Shown: positions 1 through 7,611 of the stretch, piece by piece
How positions within the stretch are numbered: the stretch's first letter is position 1
How the letters are laid out: each line of letters opens with the position of its first letter
Origin: JADJEI01 sp035328465
GTDB taxonomy: Bacteria; Bacteroidota; Ignavibacteria; Ignavibacteriales; Ignavibacteriaceae
Direction: 5' to 3'
Length of the DNA stretch: 41,318 nucleotides
Assembly: GCA_035328465.1 (NCBI GenBank)
Contig: DAOLIQ010000019.1
Coordinates: 1-41,318 of the forward strand
Notes under the pieces: model-generated
Seen by the model: only the letters and a program-made list of their open reading frames with translations
Told to the model about the DNA's origin: nothing
The model's database searches: none
Program-made: the position numbers and the translations under genes

Positions 1-726
1 ATTTTTTGAAATAATTAAATTACTATATATCCTAGCCGTATCAGATCCACCTCCACGATATCCAAAAGCGAAATTTCCATCCAGATAAATTATATTGTTT
101 CGTATTGTGGGTTTGGTGCCAAAGTTTATAAGTATTGCGTATGCTGATGTATAAATATTATTATTTTCAATAATTGGAATATACTGTGTCCCATATCCTA
201 AGATTTCAATTGAGGTTAAAAGATTAGTCTTAAAAATGTTTTGAGAAACAATAATATTCGAGTTAAGAACCAGAGCACCGATCGCTCCATTAATAACTTG
301 ATTTTCTTCAAATTTACCCGATAAGCCCATATGTAAAAAACCAGTCCCGTGATTATAATCATCAGGTGCCACAATAATCTGGAATCCTTTAACGAAACAA
401 GTATCTACCATACGAATTGAGAAAAAATCACTCGGTTGCACTAACTCCCTAGTATCAATCACACAGCTATCCATACCTGCGCCAATAAGTGACAAGCCGG
501 GGATCATAACCACCTGCTCTTTGTAAGTGCCGTTGGCTACGTAAATAGTATCGCCAAAGACGGAAATGTTAATGCACTCCATAATGCTGTCGGCGGCGGT
601 CTCCCACGTTGTGTAGGGCGGGGTGCTGCTGCCGGTGGGGCTTACGTAACGGACCGTACCAATTATAAATGAAAAATTAAAAATTATAAATGAAAGACAG
701 GAAAGAAGGAATATTTTTAATTTCAT
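1..726 (-). CDS. Secreted parallel beta-helix protein (C-terminus beyond the window)
   Basis: The minus strand is open from ATG at 726 to the window edge, giving 242 residues without a stop, so the C-terminus is missing. The first 20-25 residues are a hydrophobic Sec-type signal peptide. A segment reading RYVSPTGSS follows, then GDTIYVANGTYKE and VVMIPGLSLIGAG, the usual opening of pectin-lyase-fold (DUF1565-like) surface proteins. Further on come repeated N/I-rich beta-helix rungs such as IIENNNIYTS and IRNNIIYLDG. Proteins of this type are exported and often carry a C-terminal sorting domain, which cannot be seen here. The substrate, if any, is unknown. An AGGTG-like ribosome site lies just before the start. 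It is divergent from ilvE. Confidence 0.8.
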   Translation of the reverse strand, partial: MKLKIFLLSCLSFIIFNFSFIIGTVRYVSPTGSSTPPYTTWETAADSIMECINISVFGDTIYVANGTYKEQVVMIPGLSLIGAGMDSCVIDTRELVQPSDFFSIRMVDTCFVKGFQIIVAPDDYNHGTGFLHMGLSGKFEENQVINGAIGALVLNSNIIVSQNIFKTNLLTSIEILGYGTQYIPIIENNNIYTSAYAILINFGTKPTIRNNIIYLDGNFAFGYRGGGSDTARIYSNLIISKN

Positions 727-922
727 AAAAACACCTGAGATTTTTGCTTTTAATTTAAAGAAGTTATTAGAGAAAAGACAGAGGAAGATGAAAAAAATTC
801 AGTCTCAGTACTTAGTCATCGTCAGTTTTTAATAGTGAATAGTTTAGCTCTATCATTTTTAAGTCTGGAATAAATTCCGTAAAATTGAACCAAAGATTTA
901 ATCAAAAAATTCAGGCAGCATC

Positions 923-2011
923 ATGGAAAAAATAAAATATCAGATTCGGGAAAGAGTCGGTAAAGTAATCATTCCTGAAAACTTAGGGTTTGGAAAATAT
1001 TTTACTGATCACATGTTCGAAATGGACTATGACCCTGTAAAAGGCTGGCATAACGCAACTATAAAACCTGTTGATGATCTATCTTTTCATCCCTCCTCAA
1101 TGTTTATGCATTACGGTCAGGCTGTTTTTGAAGGATTAAAAGCGTTTAAGACTGTTAATGATGAAGTGGTAATGTTCCGACCCGAAGCTCATATTGAAAG
1201 ACTTAACAATTCTTCCCGCCGGGTTTGTATTCCTGAAGTTGATAATAATTTTATATTAAATGCAATGAAAGAATTAGTATCGATAGAGAGAGATTGGATT
1301 CCCACAAAACAGGGCGAAGCACTTTATATAAGACCATTTATTTTAGGTTCCGATCCGGTGCTTGGTGTTAAACCTTCTTCTAACTTTAAGTTGATTATTT
1401 TACTTTCTCCGGTTGGAGCTTACTATCCGGAGGGATTCAAACCCGTAAAAATTCTTGTTCAGGATGATTATGTCAGAGCAGTCCGCAAGGGTTTAGGTGA
1501 ATGTAAGACTCCAGCTAATTATGCTGCGAGCCTGCTTGCCGCTGAAGAAGCAAGAAAGAAAGGTTTCACTCAAGTATTGTGGCTTGATGGCATTGAACAA
1601 AAGTACATCGAGGAAGTTGGTACTATGAATATTTTTATTCGATTTAAAAATGAAGTTGTAACTCCAAAACTTACCGGCAGTATCCTTCCCGGTGTAACTC
1701 GCAGATCAGTTATCCAATTTCTTAAAGATTGGGGAATGACTATCAACGAGCGATTAGTCTCAATTGATGAAGTGATTGATAAATATAAAGCTGGAAATCT
1801 ATTAGGGGTTTTTGGAACCGGAACTGCCGCAATAATTACTTCCGTGGGTTGGCTTACTTATAAAGATTTTACTATGACAATAAATAATGGTCAACCCGGC
1901 GAGCTTGCTGTTAAACTTTTTGATGAACTGACTTCTCTGCATTACGGATTAAAACCCGACACACATAATTGGCTAACTCATATTGAAAAAAAGGAAGTTG
2001 TAGTTTCTTAA
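923..2011 (+). CDS. ilvE: Branched-chain amino acid aminotransferase
   Basis: This 362-residue fold-type IV PLP enzyme transfers the amino group between leucine, isoleucine or valine and 2-oxoglutarate. It catalyses the last step of branched-chain amino acid synthesis in the cytoplasm. Visible family motifs are YGQAVFEGLKAF (64-76), YIRPFILG (135-142), the PLP lysine K195 in ECKTPANYAAS, VLWLDG with EEVGTMNIF (218-238), and GVFGTGTAAII near the C-terminus. The length is typical of the long bacterial and eukaryotic BCAT subgroup. It stands alone: the divergent neighbour is a surface protein, a terminator follows, and no other ilv or leu gene is nearby. I see no leader peptide or T-box in the 196 bases upstream. 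Confidence 0.95.
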   Translation: MEKIKYQIRERVGKVIIPENLGFGKYFTDHMFEMDYDPVKGWHNATIKPVDDLSFHPSSMFMHYGQAVFEGLKAFKTVNDEVVMFRPEAHIERLNNSSRRVCIPEVDNNFILNAMKELVSIERDWIPTKQGEALYIRPFILGSDPVLGVKPSSNFKLIILLSPVGAYYPEGFKPVKILVQDDYVRAVRKGLGECKTPANYAASLLAAEEARKKGFTQVLWLDGIEQKYIEEVGTMNIFIRFKNEVVTPKLTGSILPGVTRRSVIQFLKDWGMTINERLVSIDEVIDKYKAGNLLGVFGTGTAAIITSVGWLTYKDFTMTINNGQPGELAVKLFDELTSLHYGLKPDTHNWLTHIEKKEVVVS

Positions 2012-2043
2012 AGCTACCATTATAATCATTCATTTTAATTAAG

Positions 2044-2087
2044 GGATGGAATTGATTTTTTTCTAAAATTTATTTCATCCTTTTTTT
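2044..2087 (+). terminator. Rho-independent terminator after ilvE
   Basis: A 9-bp stem, GGATGGAAT (2044-2052) pairing with ATTTCATCC (2072-2080) with one G-U pair, is followed at once by seven T (2081-2087). It separates ilvE from the lexA operon. Confidence 0.75.
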
Positions 2088-2168
2088 ATGTTACTTTTTC
2101 AATCTTGCAGCAAAAGAACAAGCATTTTATCCCAATAATTAATTCTTAAAGAAATATAAAAATTTCCC

Positions 2169-2199
2169 TTGACAAGTGCTTTTATGTTCACTATATTTG
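2169..2199 (+). promoter_or_regulatory. lexA promoter (TTGACA, 17 bases, TATATTTG)
   Basis: TTGACA at 2169-2174 is followed after exactly 17 bases by TATATTTG at 2192-2199. This fits both the sigma-70 consensus (TTGACA/TATATT) and the Bacteroidota -7 box TAnnTTTG. The implied 5' leader is very short, with AAAGGA (2208-2213) seven bases before the lexA ATG at 2221. Confidence 0.85.
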
Positions 2200-2208
2200 T
2201 AGTGAACA
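2185..2208. promoter_or_regulatory. Probable LexA operator overlapping the lexA promoter
   Basis: TGTTCACTA (2185-2193) and TAGTGAACA (2200-2208) form a perfect 9-bp inverted repeat with a 6-base spacer. It covers the -10/-7 element and the likely transcription start. LexA usually represses its own gene, so this is the natural candidate for the local SOS box. It is neither the E. coli CTGT-N8-ACAG box nor the Bacillus GAAC-N4-GTTC box in arrangement. I saw no second full copy in this window. Confidence 0.75.
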
Positions 2209-2220
2209 AAGGAACACTTT

Positions 2221-2853
2221 ATGAAAACCAAATTAACAGACCGACAACAGCAAATTTTAAGTTTCATCGAACAATACCGAGATGAAGTGGGCTTTCCTCC
2301 AACGCTTCGAGAAATTGGGAAAAAATTTGAAATATCTTCCACCTTTGGTGTTAAGCGACATTTAGACGCTCTTGTAAAAAAAGGCTACTTGAATATTGAA
2401 AGCAATGCAAGTAGAGGGATAACAATTCTTCAGAATAATGATAACTATTTAAGAAGAACAAGTACATTTGCTCAAGTACCAATTGTCGGAAGAGTAGCAG
2501 CCGGAACACCGATTAACGCCGTAGAAAACTATGAAGGAACAATTGTTATTGATCCCCAATTCATAAAAAAATCTGAGGATTGTTTTGCTTTAAAAGTGCG
2601 CGGAGATAGTATGATAAATGCAGGCATTTTTGAAGATGATCTTTTAATCGTTTCACCGAATGAAGAAACAATCAACGGTGATATTGTTGTGGCAATGCTT
2701 GATGATGAGGTAACTGTTAAAAAACTTGAAAGAAAAAATTCAGCGATAAGACTAATACCTGAAAATGATAATTATAAACCAATTGAAGTAAGCAATAGGA
2801 AAAATTTTTCAATTGTTGGAAAAGTCTTAGGCGTCTTTCGTTGGATAAACTAA
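2221..2853 (+). CDS. lexA: LexA, SOS response repressor and self-cleaving protease
   Basis: The 210-residue length is normal for LexA. The N-terminal winged helix-turn-helix includes PPTLREIGKKFEISST (26-41) and binds operator DNA. The C-terminal S24-type latent protease has the cleavage site A94-G95 in GRVAAGTP. Its nucleophile is S130 in VRGDSM and the general base is K167 in EVTVKKLE. RecA filaments on damaged DNA stimulate self-cleavage and so derepress SOS genes. The palindrome over its own promoter indicates autorepression. Two small genes follow 12 and 6 bases downstream and should be co-transcribed. Confidence 0.96.
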   Translation: MKTKLTDRQQQILSFIEQYRDEVGFPPTLREIGKKFEISSTFGVKRHLDALVKKGYLNIESNASRGITILQNNDNYLRRTSTFAQVPIVGRVAAGTPINAVENYEGTIVIDPQFIKKSEDCFALKVRGDSMINAGIFEDDLLIVSPNEETINGDIVVAMLDDEVTVKKLERKNSAIRLIPENDNYKPIEVSNRKNFSIVGKVLGVFRWIN

Positions 2854-2865
2854 AAGGAACTAAAA

Positions 2866-3105
2866 ATGAAATCTGAAATATTTTCAAACGCCATAAAAAG
2901 AAGAACGTCATTACAGTTTTTATATGGGCTGAATGAAATAGTTATTGACCCTTACTTTATTAGTAAAGATAAACTTGGCAATAAAGTTATTTACGGTAGA
3001 ATGGAAAAATCCAGTGAGGTTAAAAGATTTGAATATAAAATGATAGCTAACATAAGAGTGTTAACCAGAAAAAAATTTTCACCAATTATTCCAATAATAT
3101 CATGA
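2866..3105 (+). CDS. Small WYL-like (SH3-like) domain protein in the lexA operon
   Basis: This 79-residue protein is not one I can name. Its pattern resembles a minimal WYL core: an N-terminal helix with KRRT; strands LQFLY (16-20), VIDPYFI (26-32) and KVIYGRM (40-46); then KRFEYKMIANIRVL (53-66), like the usual 'R-x-F-x-l-d-R-I' end, and a final KFSPI. WYL domains are ligand- or nucleic-acid-binding regulatory modules. Here there is no attached DNA-binding domain. It starts 12 bases after lexA (AAAAGGAAC ribosome site) and ends 6 bases before the next gene, so it probably shares the SOS promoter. The domain call is a by-eye inference, but the gene itself is well supported by position and spacing. 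Confidence 0.65.
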   Translation: MKSEIFSNAIKRRTSLQFLYGLNEIVIDPYFISKDKLGNKVIYGRMEKSSEVKRFEYKMIANIRVLTRKKFSPIIPIIS

Positions 3106-3111
3106 TGCCCT

Positions 3112-3537
3112 ATGAACTTAACACAGAAAAAAAATATTGATTTATTAATTGATCATTTCTGGAAACATGGATATTTAACTATCAGCCGAAAATTTGGAAC
3201 GTACTTACCTGAACCTACTAAAATCGGCGAGCATGAAGTTGATATAATCGCCAAGTACAAAAGTGATTATGCAATCGGATTAATCCTGAATGCTGAAGAT
3301 ATTGAATCACCTTCAATCGCGAATAAATTGACTTTCCTTGCTTCGCGTCAAACCAGGTGGACAAATAAAAAGGTAGTTCTTTTTGTTGGCGTACCATTTC
3401 AACTTTATGGGAAAGCAAAAATAATTATTCAAAGCCTGAGTGAAGAAGTCAAAAAAAATATTCGCTTGATTCAAATCATTGATCCTTCAATAAATCAGAA
3501 AGTTATTAGAAAAAAGCAAAGAACTCTTTTTTCCTAA
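3112..3537 (+). CDS. Uncharacterised protein, degenerate PD-(D/E)XK nuclease-like fold, in the lexA operon
   Basis: This 141-residue cytoplasmic protein has no signal peptide. An N-terminal helix (LLIDHFWKHGYL) is followed by KIGEHEVDIIAK (37-48), which looks like the E-x-D strand of restriction-like nucleases. The next strand, AIGLILNAEDI (54-64), occupies the place where an E-x-K pair is expected, but the lysine is missing. Alternating helices and strands follow (KKVVLFVGVP, KNIRLIQIID) and a basic C-terminus. An in-frame TGA at 3103-3105 fixes the start at ATG 3112. Third in the lexA operon, it may act in DNA repair or be a non-catalytic DNA-binding relative; this is inference. Confidence 0.6.
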   Translation: MNLTQKKNIDLLIDHFWKHGYLTISRKFGTYLPEPTKIGEHEVDIIAKYKSDYAIGLILNAEDIESPSIANKLTFLASRQTRWTNKKVVLFVGVPFQLYGKAKIIIQSLSEEVKKNIRLIQIIDPSINQKVIRKKQRTLFS

Positions 3538-3643
3538 ATTATTACTCTCAGTCTATCAAATCCTGCAAATTTCTAATCGCTTTGCTCTCGAAGAGTTTCT
3601 GATTTTCTTCGTGCATTCATATATTTTAGTTATTTTAGTTACC

Positions 3644-3674
3644 TTGACATTAAAGTGCTATAAATTTAATTTTG
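3644..3674 (+). promoter_or_regulatory. Promoter of the uppS-bamA-lpxD operon
   Basis: TTGACA (3644-3649), 17 bases, TAATTTTG (3667-3674): the same architecture and spacing as the lexA promoter. Transcription would begin near 3680, downstream of the first possible TTG of the uppS frame, so it also decides the uppS start. Confidence 0.8.
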
Positions 3675-3701
3675 GGCGCTCTTTTGGAAACAGGAAATAA
3701 A

Positions 3702-4523
3702 TTGGCTAAAAAACAAACAGAATCAGATAAAAATACACAATCAAAGCTCAAGTCCTCCGGCGAAATTCCTAAACACATCGCCATAATTATGGATGGCAAT
3801 GGAAGGTGGGCAAAGAAACGTGGTCTACCGCGTGCCGCCGGTCATAAAAGAGGTGTTGATACTGTTAGAAATATTGTCGAAACTTGCACCCAGCTTGGAG
3901 TTAAATTTCTTACTCTTTATACTTTTTCAACCGAAAATTGGAAAAGACCGCAAGAAGAAGTTTCAGTTTTGATGAGGCTGCTGCTTCGAAGTTTGAAAGA
4001 TAGAACAAACGAGCTTCATGAAAATGATATTAAACTTACTACGATAGGCGATATCTCAGCACTACCCGTTGAAGTTCAAAATCAGCTATTAGAAGATATA
4101 GAGAAAACAAAGAACAATAAAAAAATGGTTCTAAATTTGGCATTGAGTTACAGCGGAAGATGGGAAATTTTACGTGCTATAAATAATATTTCAAAAGAAG
4201 TTGGAGGAGGAAAAATAAAAGCTGGTGAAATTGACGAGAAAATATTTTCCGACTATCTCACCACCCGCAACATGCCCGATCCGGATCTGGTTATTAGAAC
4301 AAGTGGAGAATTTAGAGTAAGTAATTTTTTGCTCTGGCAAATTGCTTACTCGGAATTCTATATTACCGATGTGTACTGGCCTGAATTTAACAGAGAACAT
4401 CTTTATGATGCTATTAGAAATTTTCAGAAACGTGAAAGAAGATTCGGTAAAGTAAGTGAACAATTAAAAAAGAATGATAAAGGCGTAAAGAATGTCTCTG
4501 ACTCCCCTAAAGAAATTGCTTAA
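3702..4523 (+). CDS. uppS: Undecaprenyl diphosphate synthase
   Basis: This cis-prenyltransferase adds isopentenyl diphosphate units to farnesyl diphosphate. The product is the C55 carrier precursor for peptidoglycan and LPS O-units. Motifs are IAIIMDGNGRWA with catalytic D31, TLYTFSTENWKRP, and the C-terminal signature DLVIRTSGE...SNFLLWQIAYSEFYITDVYWPEF. The frame has no ATG before the catalytic motif. I place the start at TTG 3702, six bases after AGGA (3692-3695), giving 273 residues. An upstream TTG at 3672 lies inside the -7 promoter element. It is the first gene of the envelope operon, and its end overlaps the bamA start by 32 bases. Confidence 0.93.
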   Translation: MAKKQTESDKNTQSKLKSSGEIPKHIAIIMDGNGRWAKKRGLPRAAGHKRGVDTVRNIVETCTQLGVKFLTLYTFSTENWKRPQEEVSVLMRLLLRSLKDRTNELHENDIKLTTIGDISALPVEVQNQLLEDIEKTKNNKKMVLNLALSYSGRWEILRAINNISKEVGGGKIKAGEIDEKIFSDYLTTRNMPDPDLVIRTSGEFRVSNFLLWQIAYSEFYITDVYWPEFNREHLYDAIRNFQKRERRFGKVSEQLKKNDKGVKNVSDSPKEIA

Positions 4524-6987
4524 TCTATTTTTATTCATATTCATATTTAGTAGTTTTTTATTCGCACAGATAAATCCTCGAAGTTATAAAATTCTCGGTA
4601 TTGCGGTTGAGGGTAGTAAATCTGCTGATGCCTCTACAATTATTGTAAACAGCGGACTTAAAGTTGGTGATGAAATACAAATACCCGGTGATCAAACATT
4701 AAATGCCATTCGGCAAATCTGGTCGCTTAATATTTTTTCAGACATTCAAATTCAAATTGAAAAAGAAGTCTCGGAAGGAGTTTTTCTTTTAATTAAAGTT
4801 CAGGAATATCCGCGGATTGAACGAACTGTATTCGAAGGAAATGATGAGCTGAGCGATAAAGATATCGAGCAAAAAATCCCTTTCATTCGCGGGCAAATTT
4901 TAAAACCCCAGGATGTTGCAAACCTAAAACAACGGCTGTTGCAGGATTATAAAAAAGAAGGATTGCTAAATGCTGAAATCAATCCAAAATATTATACGTT
5001 TTTCGCCGCAGATTCTTTAGACGATGAAATTGAGGTTACCTGGCGCAATACGATTGATCTTTCTGATGAATATAAATTATCCTACGAACCCAATGATCCT
5101 TATTATTCTAATCTCTTAACAAAAATAAAAGATAGAATTTTACTTAAATTAGAAATTACAGAGGGGGAGGCAACAACTGTCCGCGAAATAGATTTTAATG
5201 GCAATGTTTCTCTTGAAGATAATGATTTGAAATCCGCTATGGATGAAACTTCAGAATCAGTTTGGTGGAAATTTTGGAGCAGTGCCGAGTTCAATCCAGA
5301 CGATTACGAAAAAGATAAAGAAGCTATCATTAATTTCTACAGAAAAAATGGTTTTCGTGATGCTGACATTGTTAGTGATTCAATTCAATATTACAACAAT
5401 GACGAAGATATGAGGATTGTAATTAATGTATTCGAAGGAACACAATACAAAATAAGAAATATCAATTGGGTTGGTAATACTGTTTACACGGCAAATCAGT
5501 TGAGCGAACGATTAGATTTTAAAAAAGGCGACATTTATGATTACGAAAGGTTTGAGCAAAACTTAAAAGGAAATGAAAAGCAGAGCGACATTTATGCTAT
5601 GTATCTGGATAATGGATATCTGACTTTCAATCTTACTACTGCCGAAACGAAGATACCGCATGATTCAATTGATGTTACGATAAGGTTGGAGGAAAGAAAT
5701 CAATTTCGAATTGGAAATGTAAATATTGCGGGAAATGACAAAACAAAAGACAAAGTTATTCGCCGCGAACTTTATACTGTGCCGGGAGATTATTTTAACC
5801 GCGGGTTTCTTTTCCGCAGCATTCAGCAGCTTGCAAACCTTCAATACTTTAATGTTGAAAAACTTTATGGACCTTCTGGAATCACAACCAAACTCAGCAG
5901 CGATAGCACTGTAGATGTCGGCTTCAATGTAGAAGAAAAATCAAGTGATTACCTGAATGCTTCTGTTGGTTACAGCGGCAGTTTCGGCTTCAGCGGTGCG
6001 ATGGGAATTACGCTTACTAATTTTTCTATTGCTGAACCATTCTCGTTGGGTGGTGGACAAATATTAAGCTTCAACTGGCAGTTTGGCGTCGGTTCAATTT
6101 ATAGAACATTTACTGTTGGATTCACTGAGCCCTGGTTATTTGATACCCCAACCTTAGCTGGTTTTGAAGTTTTCGATACTCGTCAGCAATACATCTATGA
6201 TTTAAGACAGTCCGGCGGAACTTTGCGTCTGGGAAGAAGATTGAAATGGCCTGACGACTTTTTTTATCTGCTTGGCAGGTTTAAATATCAATACAATAAT
6301 GTTATTGAAGGTCAGAATTTTTACGCAGAAGGTGTAACAAATCAATTTACTGTTGGTGCAACTCTGAGCAGAAAGAATATTGATAATCCAATCTTTCCTT
6401 CCTTCGGTTCAAATTTTTCTTTAGATGGTGAAATTTCAGGAGGTCCGTTCTTGCCCGGGGATGTTGATTATTTAAAAATTAGTTTTACTGCCGAGTGGTA
6501 TAGAAAATTATTCAATTCAAACAGGTTGGTTCTTTACACAGTTGCTGATCTCGGTTACATAGACGAGATAGTCAAAGGCACACAAATCCAACCATTCGAA
6601 TTTTACTACATGGGCGGTAATGGATTAGTAATTGCTACATCCCCCTTGCGTGGCTACGATGATCGAACTGTTGGACCGAGAAATGCAAACGGCGATGTTA
6701 TTGGAGGAAGAGTGATGACACGTTTTACAACTGAATTTAGATTTGCAGTTGCTCTCGAACCGATTCCACTTTATTTATTAGTTTTCGCGGAAGCTGGAAA
6801 TGTTTTCGAAAATTTTGACAAAACAGATATTTTCAACTTACGTCGTTCGGTTGGTATTGGCGCAAGAATTTTTATTAATCCTTTAGGATTAATTGGTTTT
6901 GACCTTGGATATGGATTTGACAGGCAGCTTACAGATGGCAAAGACCCTGCTTGGTTATTTCATTTTCAGTTTGGCAAAGGATTTTAG
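4492..6987 (+). CDS. bamA: BamA, outer-membrane protein assembly factor (Omp85 family)
   Basis: This 831-residue protein inserts beta-barrel proteins into the outer membrane. Residues 1-26 are a signal peptide ending FLFAQ. POTRA-type repeats fill roughly residues 30-450 (for example ILGIAVEGSKSAD, ERTVFEGNDELSD, REIDFNGNVSLED, IRNINWVGNTVY, FRIGNVNIAGNDKT), giving five POTRA domains. The C-terminal 16-strand barrel has the conserved loop-6 motif LRGYDD at 719-724 and ends in phenylalanine, as expected for recognition by the Bam machine. It overlaps uppS by 32 bases in another frame, with AAAGGCG inside uppS as ribosome site. The cdsA and rseP genes that often sit between uppS and bamA are absent. 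Confidence 0.95.
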   Translation: MSLTPLKKLLNLFLFIFIFSSFLFAQINPRSYKILGIAVEGSKSADASTIIVNSGLKVGDEIQIPGDQTLNAIRQIWSLNIFSDIQIQIEKEVSEGVFLLIKVQEYPRIERTVFEGNDELSDKDIEQKIPFIRGQILKPQDVANLKQRLLQDYKKEGLLNAEINPKYYTFFAADSLDDEIEVTWRNTIDLSDEYKLSYEPNDPYYSNLLTKIKDRILLKLEITEGEATTVREIDFNGNVSLEDNDLKSAMDETSESVWWKFWSSAEFNPDDYEKDKEAIINFYRKNGFRDADIVSDSIQYYNNDEDMRIVINVFEGTQYKIRNINWVGNTVYTANQLSERLDFKKGDIYDYERFEQNLKGNEKQSDIYAMYLDNGYLTFNLTTAETKIPHDSIDVTIRLEERNQFRIGNVNIAGNDKTKDKVIRRELYTVPGDYFNRGFLFRSIQQLANLQYFNVEKLYGPSGITTKLSSDSTVDVGFNVEEKSSDYLNASVGYSGSFGFSGAMGITLTNFSIAEPFSLGGGQILSFNWQFGVGSIYRTFTVGFTEPWLFDTPTLAGFEVFDTRQQYIYDLRQSGGTLRLGRRLKWPDDFFYLLGRFKYQYNNVIEGQNFYAEGVTNQFTVGATLSRKNIDNPIFPSFGSNFSLDGEISGGPFLPGDVDYLKISFTAEWYRKLFNSNRLVLYTVADLGYIDEIVKGTQIQPFEFYYMGGNGLVIATSPLRGYDDRTVGPRNANGDVIGGRVMTRFTTEFRFAVALEPIPLYLLVFAEAGNVFENFDKTDIFNLRRSVGIGARIFINPLGLIGFDLGYGFDRQLTDGKDPAWLFHFQFGKGF

Positions 6988-7024
6988 TTAATTATTTAAT
7001 ATTAAGTTATAAAAGGAAAAAAAA

Positions 7025-7552
7025 GTGAAAAACTTTCTGATCACAATTGTATTATTGATTCTTCAAGCAACAATTATTTTTGCTCAAGTGCCTCAAAAGA
7101 CAGGCTATGTTGATTCTCAAATAATTCTAACTCAATTTCCTGAAGCTATAAAAGCCCAAGGAGATCTTGATGCTATTACCAATTTATGGAGTGCACAACG
7201 CGATTCTATGCAACTCGCTCTTCAGCAAGGTTATGCTGATTATCAAAAGCAAGCAGAAACAATGGCCCCTGATAAAAAAGCAGCAGCTGAACAAAATCTT
7301 ATTAAAATGGAGCAGGATTTGCGTCAGTTCTCTCAAGCCAAATTCGGGCAGGGCACAGGAGAAATTTATTTAAAGCAGGAAGAAATTTTCAACCCGGTAA
7401 AAGCAAAAATTTATAAAGCAATTGAAGATGTTGCTAAAGAAGAAGGAATGCAATTCGTTTTCGATAAAAGTGGTGATATAATTCTTCTATATGCTGACTC
7501 GGCTTACGATATTACTTTTAAAGTACTTGATAAACTAAAACGCGGATTGTAA
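7025..7552 (+). CDS. OmpH/Skp-family periplasmic chaperone, first copy
   Basis: This 175-residue protein starts with GTG, preceded by AAAAGGA. Residues 1-20 are a signal peptide ending IFAQ. YVDSQIILTQFPEA follows, then a charged helical coiled-coil region rich in Q, A and K, and a conserved C-terminus PVKAKIYKAIEDVAKEEG...FDKSGDIILLYA. Skp-like trimers hold unfolded outer-membrane proteins in the periplasm and deliver them to BamA, which is encoded 37 bases upstream. It is clearly paralogous to the next gene. Whether it is a true Skp functionally is inference from family and position. Confidence 0.9.
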   Translation: MKNFLITIVLLILQATIIFAQVPQKTGYVDSQIILTQFPEAIKAQGDLDAITNLWSAQRDSMQLALQQGYADYQKQAETMAPDKKAAAEQNLIKMEQDLRQFSQAKFGQGTGEIYLKQEEIFNPVKAKIYKAIEDVAKEEGMQFVFDKSGDIILLYADSAYDITFKVLDKLKRGL

Positions 7553-7611
7553 ATAATACGTGGAGCAAATTTTAGCTTAAATATTTTTGTGACGAAATTT
7601 TTGAGGTAACG

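Noticed and set aside
3538..3643. Small RNA or tRNA in the gap between the lexA operon and uppS
   Set aside because: Only a short CTCT/AGAG hairpin is visible, with no cloverleaf and no terminator.
7582..7589. TATTTTTG between the two ompH genes as a promoter
   Set aside because: It matches TAnnTTTG, but the -35 position reads CGTGGA. AT-rich DNA produces such octamers by chance.
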